Under the pieces are notes generated by a model, which was not told the DNA's origin, searched no databases, and saw only the letters and a list, made by a program, of their open reading frames with translations. Position numbers and translations under genes: made by a program. Positions 1 through 5,641 of a DNA stretch of 5,641 bases are shown here, one piece after another. How positions within the stretch are numbered: position 1 is the stretch's first letter; every line of letters starts with the position of its first letter. This stretch comes from Chloroflexota bacterium (GTDB taxonomy: Bacteria; Chloroflexota; Dehalococcoidia; Bin125): the NCBI GenBank assembly GCA_026705105.1, contig JAPPBK010000141.1:1-5641 (forward strand), given 5' to 3'.

Positions 1-1088
1 AGACCGACACGATGGACACGTTCATGTGCTCCAACTGGTACATGTACCGCTACGTCGATCCGCACAATCACTACGCGCCGATCGACCCGGAGCTCGCCCG
101 CCGGTGGCTGCCGATTGATACCTACACCGGCGGCGCAGAGCATGCCGTGATGCACCTGTTCTACGCGCGATTCTTCGCCAAGGCCGCCCGCGACATGGGC
201 ATCCTCGAGATCGACGAACCGTTCGCGCGTCTGTTCAACCAGGGCACGATCACCAAAGACGGCCACAAGATGTCGAAGTCGCGCGGCAACGTGGTCAACC
301 CCGACGAGTGGGTCGATCGTTACGGCGCCGACACCGTGCGCCTTTACCTGATGTTCCTGGGACCGTGGGAAGCCGGCGGCGACTGGGACGACAGCGGCAT
401 CTCCGGCCAGTGGCGCTGGCTCAATCGCGTCTGGAACCTCGTCCTCGGCGACGTCGAGACCGGCGAGGGACAAGCCGACGCGATTCGCCGCGCCACGCAC
501 TCGATGATCGGCAAGGTTACGCAGGACATCGAACGCTTCCGCTTCAACACGATGATCGCGGCGATGATGGAGTTCACTAACGAACTGCAGAGCATCCGCG
601 AGCAAGGTCCGGTCGACGCCGATGCCTGGCGCGAAGCGATCAATGCGTTGCTGCTTTGTCTCGCCCCTTCCGCGCCGCACATCACCGAGGAACTCTGGCA
701 ACGAACCGGCCACGTTGGATCGATCCATGACCAGATCTGGCCTGAGTACGACGAGTCGCTGACTCAGGCGGAGTCGATCACCGTCGTGGTCCAGGTCAAC
801 GGCAAACTGCGTGACAAGCTGGCGCTCGCCCCGGGAGCCTCGCAGGAAGACGCCGAATCCGTCGCGCGAGCCTCGTCCAGGGTCGCGGATCAGCTCGACG
901 GCAAGACCCTGCGTCGCGTGATCTGGGTGCCGGACAAGCTGCTCAACTTTGTTGCGAACTTAGAAACCAGGACTTCCGCCTTTGCGGGAGGTCTCGGGGA
1001 ACCGACAGGCATTCGCGGACGGCAACACCTGTGGTCCAACTCCGACTTCCGGCTTATGAAGGACCGCTGGACCTGCTGCTCGAACTGA
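1..1088 (+). CDS. leuS: Leucyl-tRNA synthetase, C-terminal part (5' end outside window)
   Basis: Class I aminoacyl-tRNA synthetase that charges tRNA-Leu with leucine in the cytoplasm. The open frame runs from base 3; the ATG at 12 is internal, since the preceding codons (Thr-Asp-Thr) continue the LeuRS sequence. Numbering from that Met, the catalytic-domain segment DTYTGGAEHAV lies near residues 36-46 and the KMSKS loop at 86-90 (nt 267-281), followed by RGNVVNPDE. An anticodon-binding helical domain comes next, then the small C-terminal domain with VVVQVNGKLRDK and VPDKLLNFVA. The HIGH motif and editing domain lie upstream of the window. The distance from KMSKS to the conserved end (about 225 residues) is normal, but the frame then runs 43 further codons (957-1085) through a hairpin and 58 nt into scpA. 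That tail is not LeuRS-like. The family call is near certain; whether the tail is translated as written is less so. Confidence 0.97.
   Translation, partial: TDTMDTFMCSNWYMYRYVDPHNHYAPIDPELARRWLPIDTYTGGAEHAVMHLFYARFFAKAARDMGILEIDEPFARLFNQGTITKDGHKMSKSRGNVVNPDEWVDRYGADTVRLYLMFLGPWEAGGDWDDSGISGQWRWLNRVWNLVLGDVETGEGQADAIRRATHSMIGKVTQDIERFRFNTMIAAMMEFTNELQSIREQGPVDADAWREAINALLLCLAPSAPHITEELWQRTGHVGSIHDQIWPEYDESLTQAESITVVVQVNGKLRDKLALAPGASQEDAESVARASSRVADQLDGKTLRRVIWVPDKLLNFVANLETRTSAFAGGLGEPTGIRGRQHLWSNSDFRLMKDRWTCCSN
971..993. repeat. Imperfect palindrome resembling a dispersed intergenic repeat unit
   Basis: Bases 971-979 pair with 984-993, with one T:G wobble (974/990) and one bulged G (986), around a CTTT loop at 980-983. 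The core has the look of the TTCCCGC...GCGGGAA type of short palindrome found in many copies between genes in numerous bacterial genomes. It sits immediately after the conserved end of LeuRS, inside the extra reading frame and about 38 nt before the scpA start. It has no T-tract, so it is not a standard intrinsic terminator. The hairpin is seen directly. Membership of a repeat family is inferred, because only one copy is present here. Confidence 0.5.
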
Positions 1089-1846
1089 TCGAGTCGCACC
1101 ACCTCGACATTTCCGAGCTGTCGCTGGCGCAGGTTGCAGACCAGTACCTCGCCCAGGTTGCGGCGATGAAGCCGCCGGAGGGGGAACTCAGCCAGGCCCA
1201 GGCCGATGCTCTGGCCGCATTCATCAGCATTGGCGGACGGCTGGTGCTGATTAAGGCACGCCAACTCTTGCCGTCCGCCGAAGAATCGGCTGACGACGAC
1301 GAGGCGGCCAACGACGCCCGGGAGCTCGTCGAAATGGCGCAGGCCTACCGGCGTTACCGGGACGGAATCGCCCAACTAGGCGAACGGGATCGCGCGCGGC
1401 AACGGTCGTACCCGCCGATCTCAGCCCCGCCGTTCGAGCGGCCCCTGCCGCTCGGCATGTCCGACAACCTCACGCTGGACGCGCTCGCGCGGATTGCGCA
1501 GGAAGTGCTTGAGCGGGCGGCGGAGCGCGAGGCGCAGGAGGCGATCGCTCACGACGCCGCCATCGAGCGCCAGCGGATCACGGTGCGCGAGCGCGCCGCC
1601 GACCTGCGCGCGCGACTGCTGAGCGGCCACGCGGTCTCGTTCCGGCAGTGGATTGCCAACGCGGGATCGCGACTCGAACTGATCGTCTCCTTCATGGCCG
1701 TGCTCGAACTGCACAAGTCGCTCGCCATCGAAATCGAGCAGGACGCCGACTACGAGGACATTCTGATCACCGAACAGCCGGACGCGCCGCTGTCGGCCTG
1801 GGCGCCGGCCGGGTCGAGCGCGGACGACAGCGAAGAGCAGGACTAA
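1031..1846 (+). CDS. scpA: Segregation and condensation protein A (kleisin of SMC-ScpAB)
   Basis: ScpA bridges the head and neck of an SMC dimer and recruits ScpB, forming the bacterial condensin that compacts and segregates the chromosome. The 271 residues fit the family length (about 240-270). The N-terminal kleisin signature is clear: YEGPLDLLLELIE at residues 9-21, followed by LDISELSLAQVADQYL. The C-terminal winged-helix that contacts the SMC head is recognisable around residues 205-247 (RLELIVSFMAVLELHKS, then an EQDADYEDILI-like end). The middle is a charged Glu/Arg/Ala-rich linker, and the last 20 or so residues are an acidic tail. The GTG at 1031 is the only sensible start, because no ATG, GTG or TTG lies in frame for more than 100 nt upstream; the SD is weak. 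The gene overlaps the annotated leuS frame by 58 nt. The usual neighbour scpB does not follow. Confidence 0.95.
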   Translation: MVQLRLPAYEGPLDLLLELIESHHLDISELSLAQVADQYLAQVAAMKPPEGELSQAQADALAAFISIGGRLVLIKARQLLPSAEESADDDEAANDARELVEMAQAYRRYRDGIAQLGERDRARQRSYPPISAPPFERPLPLGMSDNLTLDALARIAQEVLERAAEREAQEAIAHDAAIERQRITVRERAADLRARLLSGHAVSFRQWIANAGSRLELIVSFMAVLELHKSLAIEIEQDADYEDILITEQPDAPLSAWAPAGSSADDSEEQD

Positions 1847-1905
1847 TCGGTCCTGGTGAGTCCTGCTGATACGCTGGAAGTCCTCCTGACCTCCCCCGCC
1901 AGATT

Positions 1906-1911
1906 GAAGGG
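1906..1911 (+). promoter_or_regulatory. Ribosome-binding site of ribF
   Basis: GAAGGG lies 9 nt before the GTG at 1921 and supports that start. The in-frame region upstream is open only back to a TGA at 1867-1869 and offers no ATG, GTG or TTG. The 74-nt gap between scpA and ribF (1847-1920) otherwise holds a pyrimidine-rich stretch (about 1881-1900). It has no FMN-riboswitch-like structure and no clear terminator. Confidence 0.55.
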
Positions 1912-1920
1912 CCGAGCTTC

Positions 1921-2871
1921 GTGGTCACCGAGTTGGCTCGCTGGGAGCTGCGCCGAGCGGCGCTGGGCCGACCGACTGCGCTCACAATCGGCGTCTTCGA
2001 CGGCGTCCACCGAGGTCACCAGGCCGTGCTCAGGCACGTCGTCGAGAGCGCCGCGAGGCACGGCCTCGCTGCGGCCGCGATCACGTTCCATCCGCACCCG
2101 AAACAGGTGCTCAGACCCGACCTGACGACCGAGTACGTCACCTCGCTCGAAGACCGGCTCTCGCTGATCATGCAGACCGGCCTCGACACCGTGGCCACTG
2201 TGTCGTTCACATCCGAGTTCTCGCTCACCGACGCCGGCGACTTCGTGCGCATGCTCGTCGATGAGTTTCAACTGGCGCGCCTGATCATTGGCGAGGACTT
2301 TGCCCTCGGTCGCCAGCGGGGCGGCGACCTGGAGACGCTGCGAGCGCTCGGAACGGAACTCGGATACGAGGTCGAGGTGGTCGAACTGCTGACCAGCGAC
2401 TCGACCGACAAGGTGTCCTCAACCGAAATTCGCGACGCGCTCAATCAAGGAGCGGTCGAGCGGGTCGGCGACCTGCTCGGTCGGCGCTACTCACTGCACG
2501 GACCGGTCGTGTACGGCTTCGAGCGGGGCCGCACGATCGGCTTCGCCACTGCCAACGTGGCGATCGGCAACGACCGCGCGATTCCCGCTCCCGGCGTCTA
2601 CGCGACAATCGCCCATCTCGAGTCCGGTCCTGCTCCCTCGGTGACCAACATCGGCATGCGACCGACCTTCGACGACGGCGGCGGGCTCTCGATTGAGTGC
2701 CACATCATCGACTTCGATCAGGACATTTACGGAACCGATCTGCGCGTAGAATTTGTGCAGCGGCTGCGCGGCGAGCGCAAGTTTGACGGCATCGACGCGC
2801 TGGTCGAGCAGATCGGAAAAGATCGCGACGCGGCCCGCGAACTCCTGGCCGCCATGTCAATCGGATCGTAA
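1921..2871 (+). CDS. ribF: Bifunctional riboflavin kinase / FAD synthetase
   Basis: RibF phosphorylates riboflavin to FMN and then adenylates FMN to FAD, each step using ATP, in the cytoplasm. The 316 residues match the usual length. The N-terminal FMN adenylyltransferase domain (about 1-180) shows the nucleotidyltransferase loop GVFDGVHRGH at 24-33, TFHPHP at 55-60, IGEDFALGRQRGGD at 123-136 and the SSTEIRDAL motif at 166-174. The C-terminal riboflavin kinase domain (about 185-310) shows GPVVYGFERGR at 194-204, GFATAN at 207-212, VTNIGMRPTF, the ECHIIDFDQDIYG segment carrying the expected catalytic Glu, and a final LRGERKF helix region. The kinase PTAN motif reads ATAN, an unusual Pro-to-Ala change. 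The start is GTG, supported by an SD. The stop is 2 nt before tyrS, so the two genes are very probably co-transcribed. The product also supplies FMN, the cofactor needed by the flavin monooxygenase at the end of the window. Confidence 0.96.
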   Translation: MVTELARWELRRAALGRPTALTIGVFDGVHRGHQAVLRHVVESAARHGLAAAAITFHPHPKQVLRPDLTTEYVTSLEDRLSLIMQTGLDTVATVSFTSEFSLTDAGDFVRMLVDEFQLARLIIGEDFALGRQRGGDLETLRALGTELGYEVEVVELLTSDSTDKVSSTEIRDALNQGAVERVGDLLGRRYSLHGPVVYGFERGRTIGFATANVAIGNDRAIPAPGVYATIAHLESGPAPSVTNIGMRPTFDDGGGLSIECHIIDFDQDIYGTDLRVEFVQRLRGERKFDGIDALVEQIGKDRDAARELLAAMSIGS

Positions 2872-2873
2872 GT

Positions 2874-4136
2874 ATGACCCAGCAAGTCCCAACCGAGATC
2901 GCCGCCGAGGTCGAACGTCAGCACGCGTTGATCATGCGCGGCACTGCCTACGGCGACGAGGGCACGCGTCGAACGATGGATCGCGAACTGCGGGCTCGGC
3001 TGACCGAGTCGCTGATGGAAGACCGGCCGTTGCGCGTGTACCTGGGCGTGGACCCGACCTCGCCCGACCTGCATATCGGACACTGCGTCACACTGCGCAA
3101 GCTGGCCCTGTTCCAGCACCTCGGACACCAGTCGATCCTGCTGATCGGCGACTTCACCGGACTCGTCGGCGATCCGTCCGACAAGGACTCGCTGCGGCCG
3201 ATGCAGGCGGCGGAGATCCTCAATCGCAACGCCGAGACCTACCAGGATCAAGCCTTCAAACTGCTCGATCCGGACCGCACCGAGGTGCGCCGCAACAGCG
3301 AGTGGCTCGGTGAGATGTCCTTCGGCGACGTGATCCACCTGGCTTCGAACTTTACGGTCCAGCAGTTCGCTGAGCGCGACACGTTCAAGAACCGCATCGG
3401 CTCGAGTCAACCGGTCTACCTGCACGAGTTCATGTACGGCCTGATGCAGGGCCACGACGCCGTCGCGCTCGAAGCCGACGTGCAGCTCGGCGGCACCGAC
3501 CAGACCTTCAACATCATGTGCGGTCGCACCCTGCAGGAGCGTCGCGAGCAGGCGGCGCAGGTCGCCGTGCTTACGCCAATCCTGGTCGGCACCGACGGCA
3601 AGCAGCGCATGTCCAAGAGCACCGGCAACTACATCGGAATCGACGAGCCCCCCAACGACCAGTACGGCAAAGCGATGTCGATCCCCGACGACGTGATCGT
3701 CCGCTTCTTCGACTACGGCACGAACCTGACCGACGACGAAGTCGACCGGATCGAAGCCGAACTGAACTCGGGCGCGCTCAAACCGATGGACGCCAAGCGC
3801 CGACTCGCGCGCGCCGTCGTGGCTGAGTGGCACGGCGAGGACGCCGCTCAGGAGGCCGAGTCGCAGTGGACCCGCACCTTCTCGCAGCGAACCGTCCCCG
3901 ACGATATCCCCGACGCCCCAATCGAGTTCGGCGGCGCGGAGGCTGTCGAAGTGGCCCTCCCTGCCCTGCTCCACGACATCGGCGCCGCCGCCAGCCGCGC
4001 GGAGGCCAAACGCCTCGTCTCGCAGGGCGCCGTCCGAATCGACGATGAGGTGGTCAAGGATCAGAACGCGGAGATCCGCAGCGGGGTAGTGCTTCGAGTG
4101 GGTCGTCGAAAGTGGTATCGGATTGTGGCAAGTTAA
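2874..4136 (+). CDS. tyrS: Tyrosyl-tRNA synthetase
   Basis: Class I synthetase that charges tRNA-Tyr with tyrosine in the cytoplasm. The 420 residues fit the full-length enzyme. The Rossmann catalytic domain carries YLGVDPTSPDLHIGH at 56-70 (HIGH at 67-70) and GDFTGLVGDPS at 92-102. The tyrosine-pocket trio Y188, Q192 and D195 has the spacing of the well-studied Bacillus enzyme's Y169/Q173/D176. LGGTDQ follows at 205-210, with the KMSKS-type loop QRMSKS at 244-249. The C-terminal S4 RNA-binding domain (about 355-420) contains SRAEAKRLVSQGAVRI. The wording GTDQ and QRMSKS resembles the TyrZ-like branch more than the classical TyrS branch; this subtype is by eye only. The ATG lies 2 nt after the ribF stop and has no strong SD, suggesting translational coupling to ribF. 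Confidence 0.97.
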   Translation: MTQQVPTEIAAEVERQHALIMRGTAYGDEGTRRTMDRELRARLTESLMEDRPLRVYLGVDPTSPDLHIGHCVTLRKLALFQHLGHQSILLIGDFTGLVGDPSDKDSLRPMQAAEILNRNAETYQDQAFKLLDPDRTEVRRNSEWLGEMSFGDVIHLASNFTVQQFAERDTFKNRIGSSQPVYLHEFMYGLMQGHDAVALEADVQLGGTDQTFNIMCGRTLQERREQAAQVAVLTPILVGTDGKQRMSKSTGNYIGIDEPPNDQYGKAMSIPDDVIVRFFDYGTNLTDDEVDRIEAELNSGALKPMDAKRRLARAVVAEWHGEDAAQEAESQWTRTFSQRTVPDDIPDAPIEFGGAEAVEVALPALLHDIGAAASRAEAKRLVSQGAVRIDDEVVKDQNAEIRSGVVLRVGRRKWYRIVAS

Positions 4137-4140
4137 GGAA
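4135..4140 (+). promoter_or_regulatory. Ribosome-binding site deciding the start of the protease gene
   Basis: AAGGAA overlaps the tyrS stop codon and lies 4 nt before the ATG at 4145. This favours 4145 over an in-frame GTG at 4112 that would overlap tyrS and add 11 residues unlike the family. Confidence 0.6.
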
Positions 4141-4144
4141 TGTT

Positions 4145-4501
4145 ATGGGAATCTTCAGTCAGCGAATCACAGTCAGCGACCTCACCGACCAGAACTCGGT
4201 TGAAATCGACGCAGTGGTCGATACCGGCTCCTTCTACTCGGTCCTCCCCAAGTACATGCTCCAGCAGCTGGGTGTCGATCCGATCGACCGCATCACGTTC
4301 AGACTGGTAAACGATGAACCGATTGAAATGGACATCGGGTACGCATGGATCACTCTTGACGGTCGTCGCAGAATCACAACCGTTGCGTTCGGTAGCGACA
4401 CAGAGCCCTTCTTGCTCGGCGCGTTCACGTTAGAAGGGCTCGAAATGGCAGTCGATCCTCAGGGCAAACGACTCGTCCACATCGACTATCTGCCCGCCTA
4501 A
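4145..4501 (+). CDS. Retropepsin-like (clan AA) aspartic protease, single domain
   Basis: A small protein of 118 residues with the layout of prokaryotic retroviral-type aspartic proteases. Residues 19-35 hold a hydrophobic strand, the catalytic DTG triad at 26-28, and the following SFYSVLP. A second half ends in the psi-loop motif FLLGAFTLEGL at 89-99, with LLG at 90-92. Because only one DTG is present, the active enzyme would have to be a homodimer, as in retroviral proteases. There is no signal peptide or membrane segment, so it is predicted to be cytoplasmic. The substrate is unknown; related bacterial and archaeal proteins are mostly uncharacterised. It starts 8 nt after tyrS with its own SD and could ride on the same transcript. 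Its GC content (about 56% by hand count) is lower than that of its neighbours (about 62-65% in sampled lines), which hints at a different history. The fold call is strong; the function is open. Confidence 0.85.
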   Translation: MGIFSQRITVSDLTDQNSVEIDAVVDTGSFYSVLPKYMLQQLGVDPIDRITFRLVNDEPIEMDIGYAWITLDGRRRITTVAFGSDTEPFLLGAFTLEGLEMAVDPQGKRLVHIDYLPA

Positions 4502-4514
4502 TCCAACCCACTAC

Positions 4515-4538
4515 CCTCCGACCCATAACCATCGGAGG
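4515..4538 (+). promoter_or_regulatory. Hairpin sequestering the Shine-Dalgarno site of the hydrolase gene
   Basis: CCTCCGA (4515-4521) is the exact reverse complement of TCGGAGG (4532-4538), giving a 7-bp stem with a 10-nt loop (4522-4531). The 3' arm contains the whole GGAGG Shine-Dalgarno (4534-4538), which is 5 nt before the GTG start at 4544. If it folds in the mRNA, the stem blocks ribosome loading. The stem begins 13 nt after the upstream stop codon, so a ribosome terminating there could open it. There is no T-tract after the stem, so a terminator is unlikely. The pairing is seen directly; the regulatory role is inferred. Confidence 0.6.
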
Positions 4539-4543
4539 CATCC

Positions 4544-5464
4544 GTGACTGTCACCCTGGATTGGCTTGGCTGCGCGACCTTTCGATTGCAGGTCGATGAG
4601 ACCGTGATCATGCTCGATGCCTACATCGACCGCGTGCCGTCGGCGCCCGACGTCGGCCTCACCGCGGACGACATCACTCGCGCCGACGCCGTTCTTGTCG
4701 GGCACTCGCACTTCGACCACATTGCCGGAGCAGAAGTGATCGCCGCCAACACCGGCGCGCCGGTGATCGGCTCGAACGAGTCGGCGCGGGTCCTGCTCGA
4801 GGCCGGAATTTCGGAAGACCAACTGCTCCGGTCGCAAGGCGGCGAGCGTCACCGGATCTCGAAGGATGTCACCGTCGAGGTCTTTCCCAGCCTGCACTCC
4901 TGCATCTGGACAACCGGCTCTTGGGATCCGGGCAAGGTCGTCCTGGGCCAATACGGCCTGACCGAGGAAGAACGCTGGGGCGGTCGGCAGGCGATTGATA
5001 TCGGCGGCTCGCTGGGCGAACGATCCCAAGACCTCGGCTCTGAGGCGCAGACGCAGATGATGAATCACATGGCATCCTGCCTCGGCTCCAACGACACCGG
5101 CGGAGCGCTCGCCTACCTGATCGACACGCCCTACGGCTCGCTCTTCTACCACGACACCTCCGGTTGTTGGACCGGCGTCGTCCAGAACATGCGCCCCGAC
5201 GTGGCAATCGTCGCAATGGCCGGACGGCCCAACATCGACGGCGAACCGATTCAAGGCTCGCTGGCGCAGTTCGTCGGTCGGATGTCGGACATGCTGCGCG
5301 CGCCGCGGATCGTGCTCGGCCATCACGACGACTGGATGCCGCCGATGACCCACGACATGACCGGACCCGACGCGCTCGCCCCGGTCAAGAACGAGCTCAA
5401 CCATGTCGCCCCCCGCTCCGAGCTGCTGGACATCCCACTCGGCGGACGGATCGGCCTCTACTGA
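4544..5464 (+). CDS. Metallo-beta-lactamase-fold hydrolase, UlaG-like
   Basis: A 306-residue member of the metallo-beta-lactamase superfamily, predicted to be a cytoplasmic metal-dependent hydrolase. It begins with the beta-rich DWLGCATFRLQ typical of the UlaG/Lactamase_B_2 branch. The metal-binding HxHxDH motif is intact as HSHFDH at 54-59 (ligands H54, H56, D58, H59). Further likely ligands are H118 (in FPSLHSCIW), D204 (in FYHDTSG) and H260 or H261 (in VLGHHDDW). A stretch of about 60 residues between H118 and the D204 strand (roughly 123-186), with a WGGRQAIDIGGSLGERSQ-type sequence, looks longer than in compact UlaG-like proteins and may shape the substrate pocket. The start is a GTG with a strong GGAGG SD that lies in a hairpin. 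The stop shares one base with the next ATG, implying co-translation with the flavin monooxygenase. The substrate cannot be read from sequence; lactone or phosphoester hydrolysis are the precedents in the superfamily. Confidence 0.88.
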   Translation: MTVTLDWLGCATFRLQVDETVIMLDAYIDRVPSAPDVGLTADDITRADAVLVGHSHFDHIAGAEVIAANTGAPVIGSNESARVLLEAGISEDQLLRSQGGERHRISKDVTVEVFPSLHSCIWTTGSWDPGKVVLGQYGLTEEERWGGRQAIDIGGSLGERSQDLGSEAQTQMMNHMASCLGSNDTGGALAYLIDTPYGSLFYHDTSGCWTGVVQNMRPDVAIVAMAGRPNIDGEPIQGSLAQFVGRMSDMLRAPRIVLGHHDDWMPPMTHDMTGPDALAPVKNELNHVAPRSELLDIPLGGRIGLY

Positions 5465-5641
5465 TGCCCGCACGTCAGCCGAAGTTCGGCCTGATCTACG
5501 ACTTCCGCAATCCGCCCCAATGGCGCAAGCCCTGGGCACAGTTCTACGACGAAATCCTCGATGAGATCGTCTACGCCGAAGAGCTTGGCTACGACCACAT
5601 CTGGATCACCGAGCACCACTTCATCGACGACGGTTACACGC
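5464..5641 (+). CDS. Luciferase-like flavin-dependent monooxygenase, N-terminal part (3' end outside window)
   Basis: The first 59 codons of a bacterial-luciferase-family (LLM class) oxidoreductase, a TIM-barrel enzyme that uses reduced FMN and oxygen to oxidise an organic substrate. The first beta strand KFGLIYDFRNPP (7-18) is followed by a helix with YAEELGYDHIWITEHHF (37-53). The EHHF segment at 50-53 is a hallmark of the family. The ATG at 5464 overlaps the hydrolase TGA (5462-5464) by one base, so translation is probably coupled, and there is no strong SD of its own. Pairing with a hydrolase would fit a short catabolic route in which the oxygenase product is then hydrolysed. This is inference, since the substrate-binding part lies beyond the window. 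Confidence 0.85.
   Translation, partial: MPARQPKFGLIYDFRNPPQWRKPWAQFYDEILDEIVYAEELGYDHIWITEHHFIDDGYT

Noticed and set aside
971..993. Intrinsic terminator after leuS
   Set aside because: The hairpin is not followed by a T-tract, and scpA starts 38 nt later in an apparent operon.
1845..1880. Possible promoter before ribF (GATACG near 1868)
   Set aside because: The -10-like match is weak and no -35-like hexamer lies at the right distance upstream.
1847..1920. FMN riboswitch upstream of ribF
   Set aside because: The 74-nt gap is too short for the RFN element and shows none of its conserved multi-helix layout.
2727..3974. Long antisense open frame (415 codons) opposite tyrS and the end of ribF
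   Set aside because: Its codons are in exact register with tyrS codons. In a GC-rich gene that rarely uses TTA, CTA or TCA, the antisense register lacks stops by chance. The translation matches no family I recognise.
4112..4144. Longer protease start at GTG 4112
   Set aside because: It overlaps tyrS by 25 nt and adds 11 residues unlike the family. The ATG at 4145 has a proper SD and begins MGIF, as expected for this protease type.
4511..5539. Long antisense open frame (342 codons) opposite the hydrolase gene
   Set aside because: Same register effect as over tyrS; the sense strand carries a complete metal-binding hydrolase.

Overview
The window is a GC-rich (roughly 60-65% by eye), tightly packed bacterial chromosome segment in which every gene lies on the + strand. 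It starts inside a leucyl-tRNA synthetase gene and ends inside a luciferase-family flavin monooxygenase gene. The LeuRS wording around the KMSKS loop, the scpA/ribF/tyrS housekeeping content, and the retropepsin-like and luciferase-like genes suggest a Chloroflexota-type bacterium, for example the Dehalococcoidia/SAR202 side. That placement is inference from recalled family resemblance, with no 16S or phylogeny behind it.

Region 1 (1-2871) is information processing and cofactor supply. It holds the 3' part of leuS, then scpA (the kleisin of the SMC-ScpAB condensin), then ribF (bifunctional riboflavin kinase/FAD synthetase). The leuS frame runs about 43 codons past the conserved LeuRS end. It reads through a hairpin resembling a dispersed palindromic repeat and overlaps the start of scpA by 58 nt. 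scpB, the usual partner next to scpA, is absent from the place where it would be expected.

Region 2 (2874-4136) is tyrS, a complete tyrosyl-tRNA synthetase with an S4 domain, starting 2 nt after the ribF stop.

Region 3 (4145-5641) is more accessory in character. A 118-residue single-domain retropepsin-like (clan AA) aspartic protease is followed by a UlaG-like metallo-beta-lactamase-fold hydrolase. The hydrolase stop and the start of a luciferase-like flavin-dependent monooxygenase share one base (TGATG), so these two are probably co-translated and may act in one pathway. A perfect 7-bp inverted repeat buries the strong GGAGG ribosome-binding site of the hydrolase gene, which suggests translational control or coupling to the protease gene.

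No tRNA, rRNA, CRISPR array or insertion sequence was seen. No untranslated gap exceeds about 75 nt. The items most worth a second look are the SD-masking hairpin, the hydrolase/monooxygenase pair, and the leuS tail built on a repeat-like palindrome. Nothing here clearly amounts to a wholly new system.
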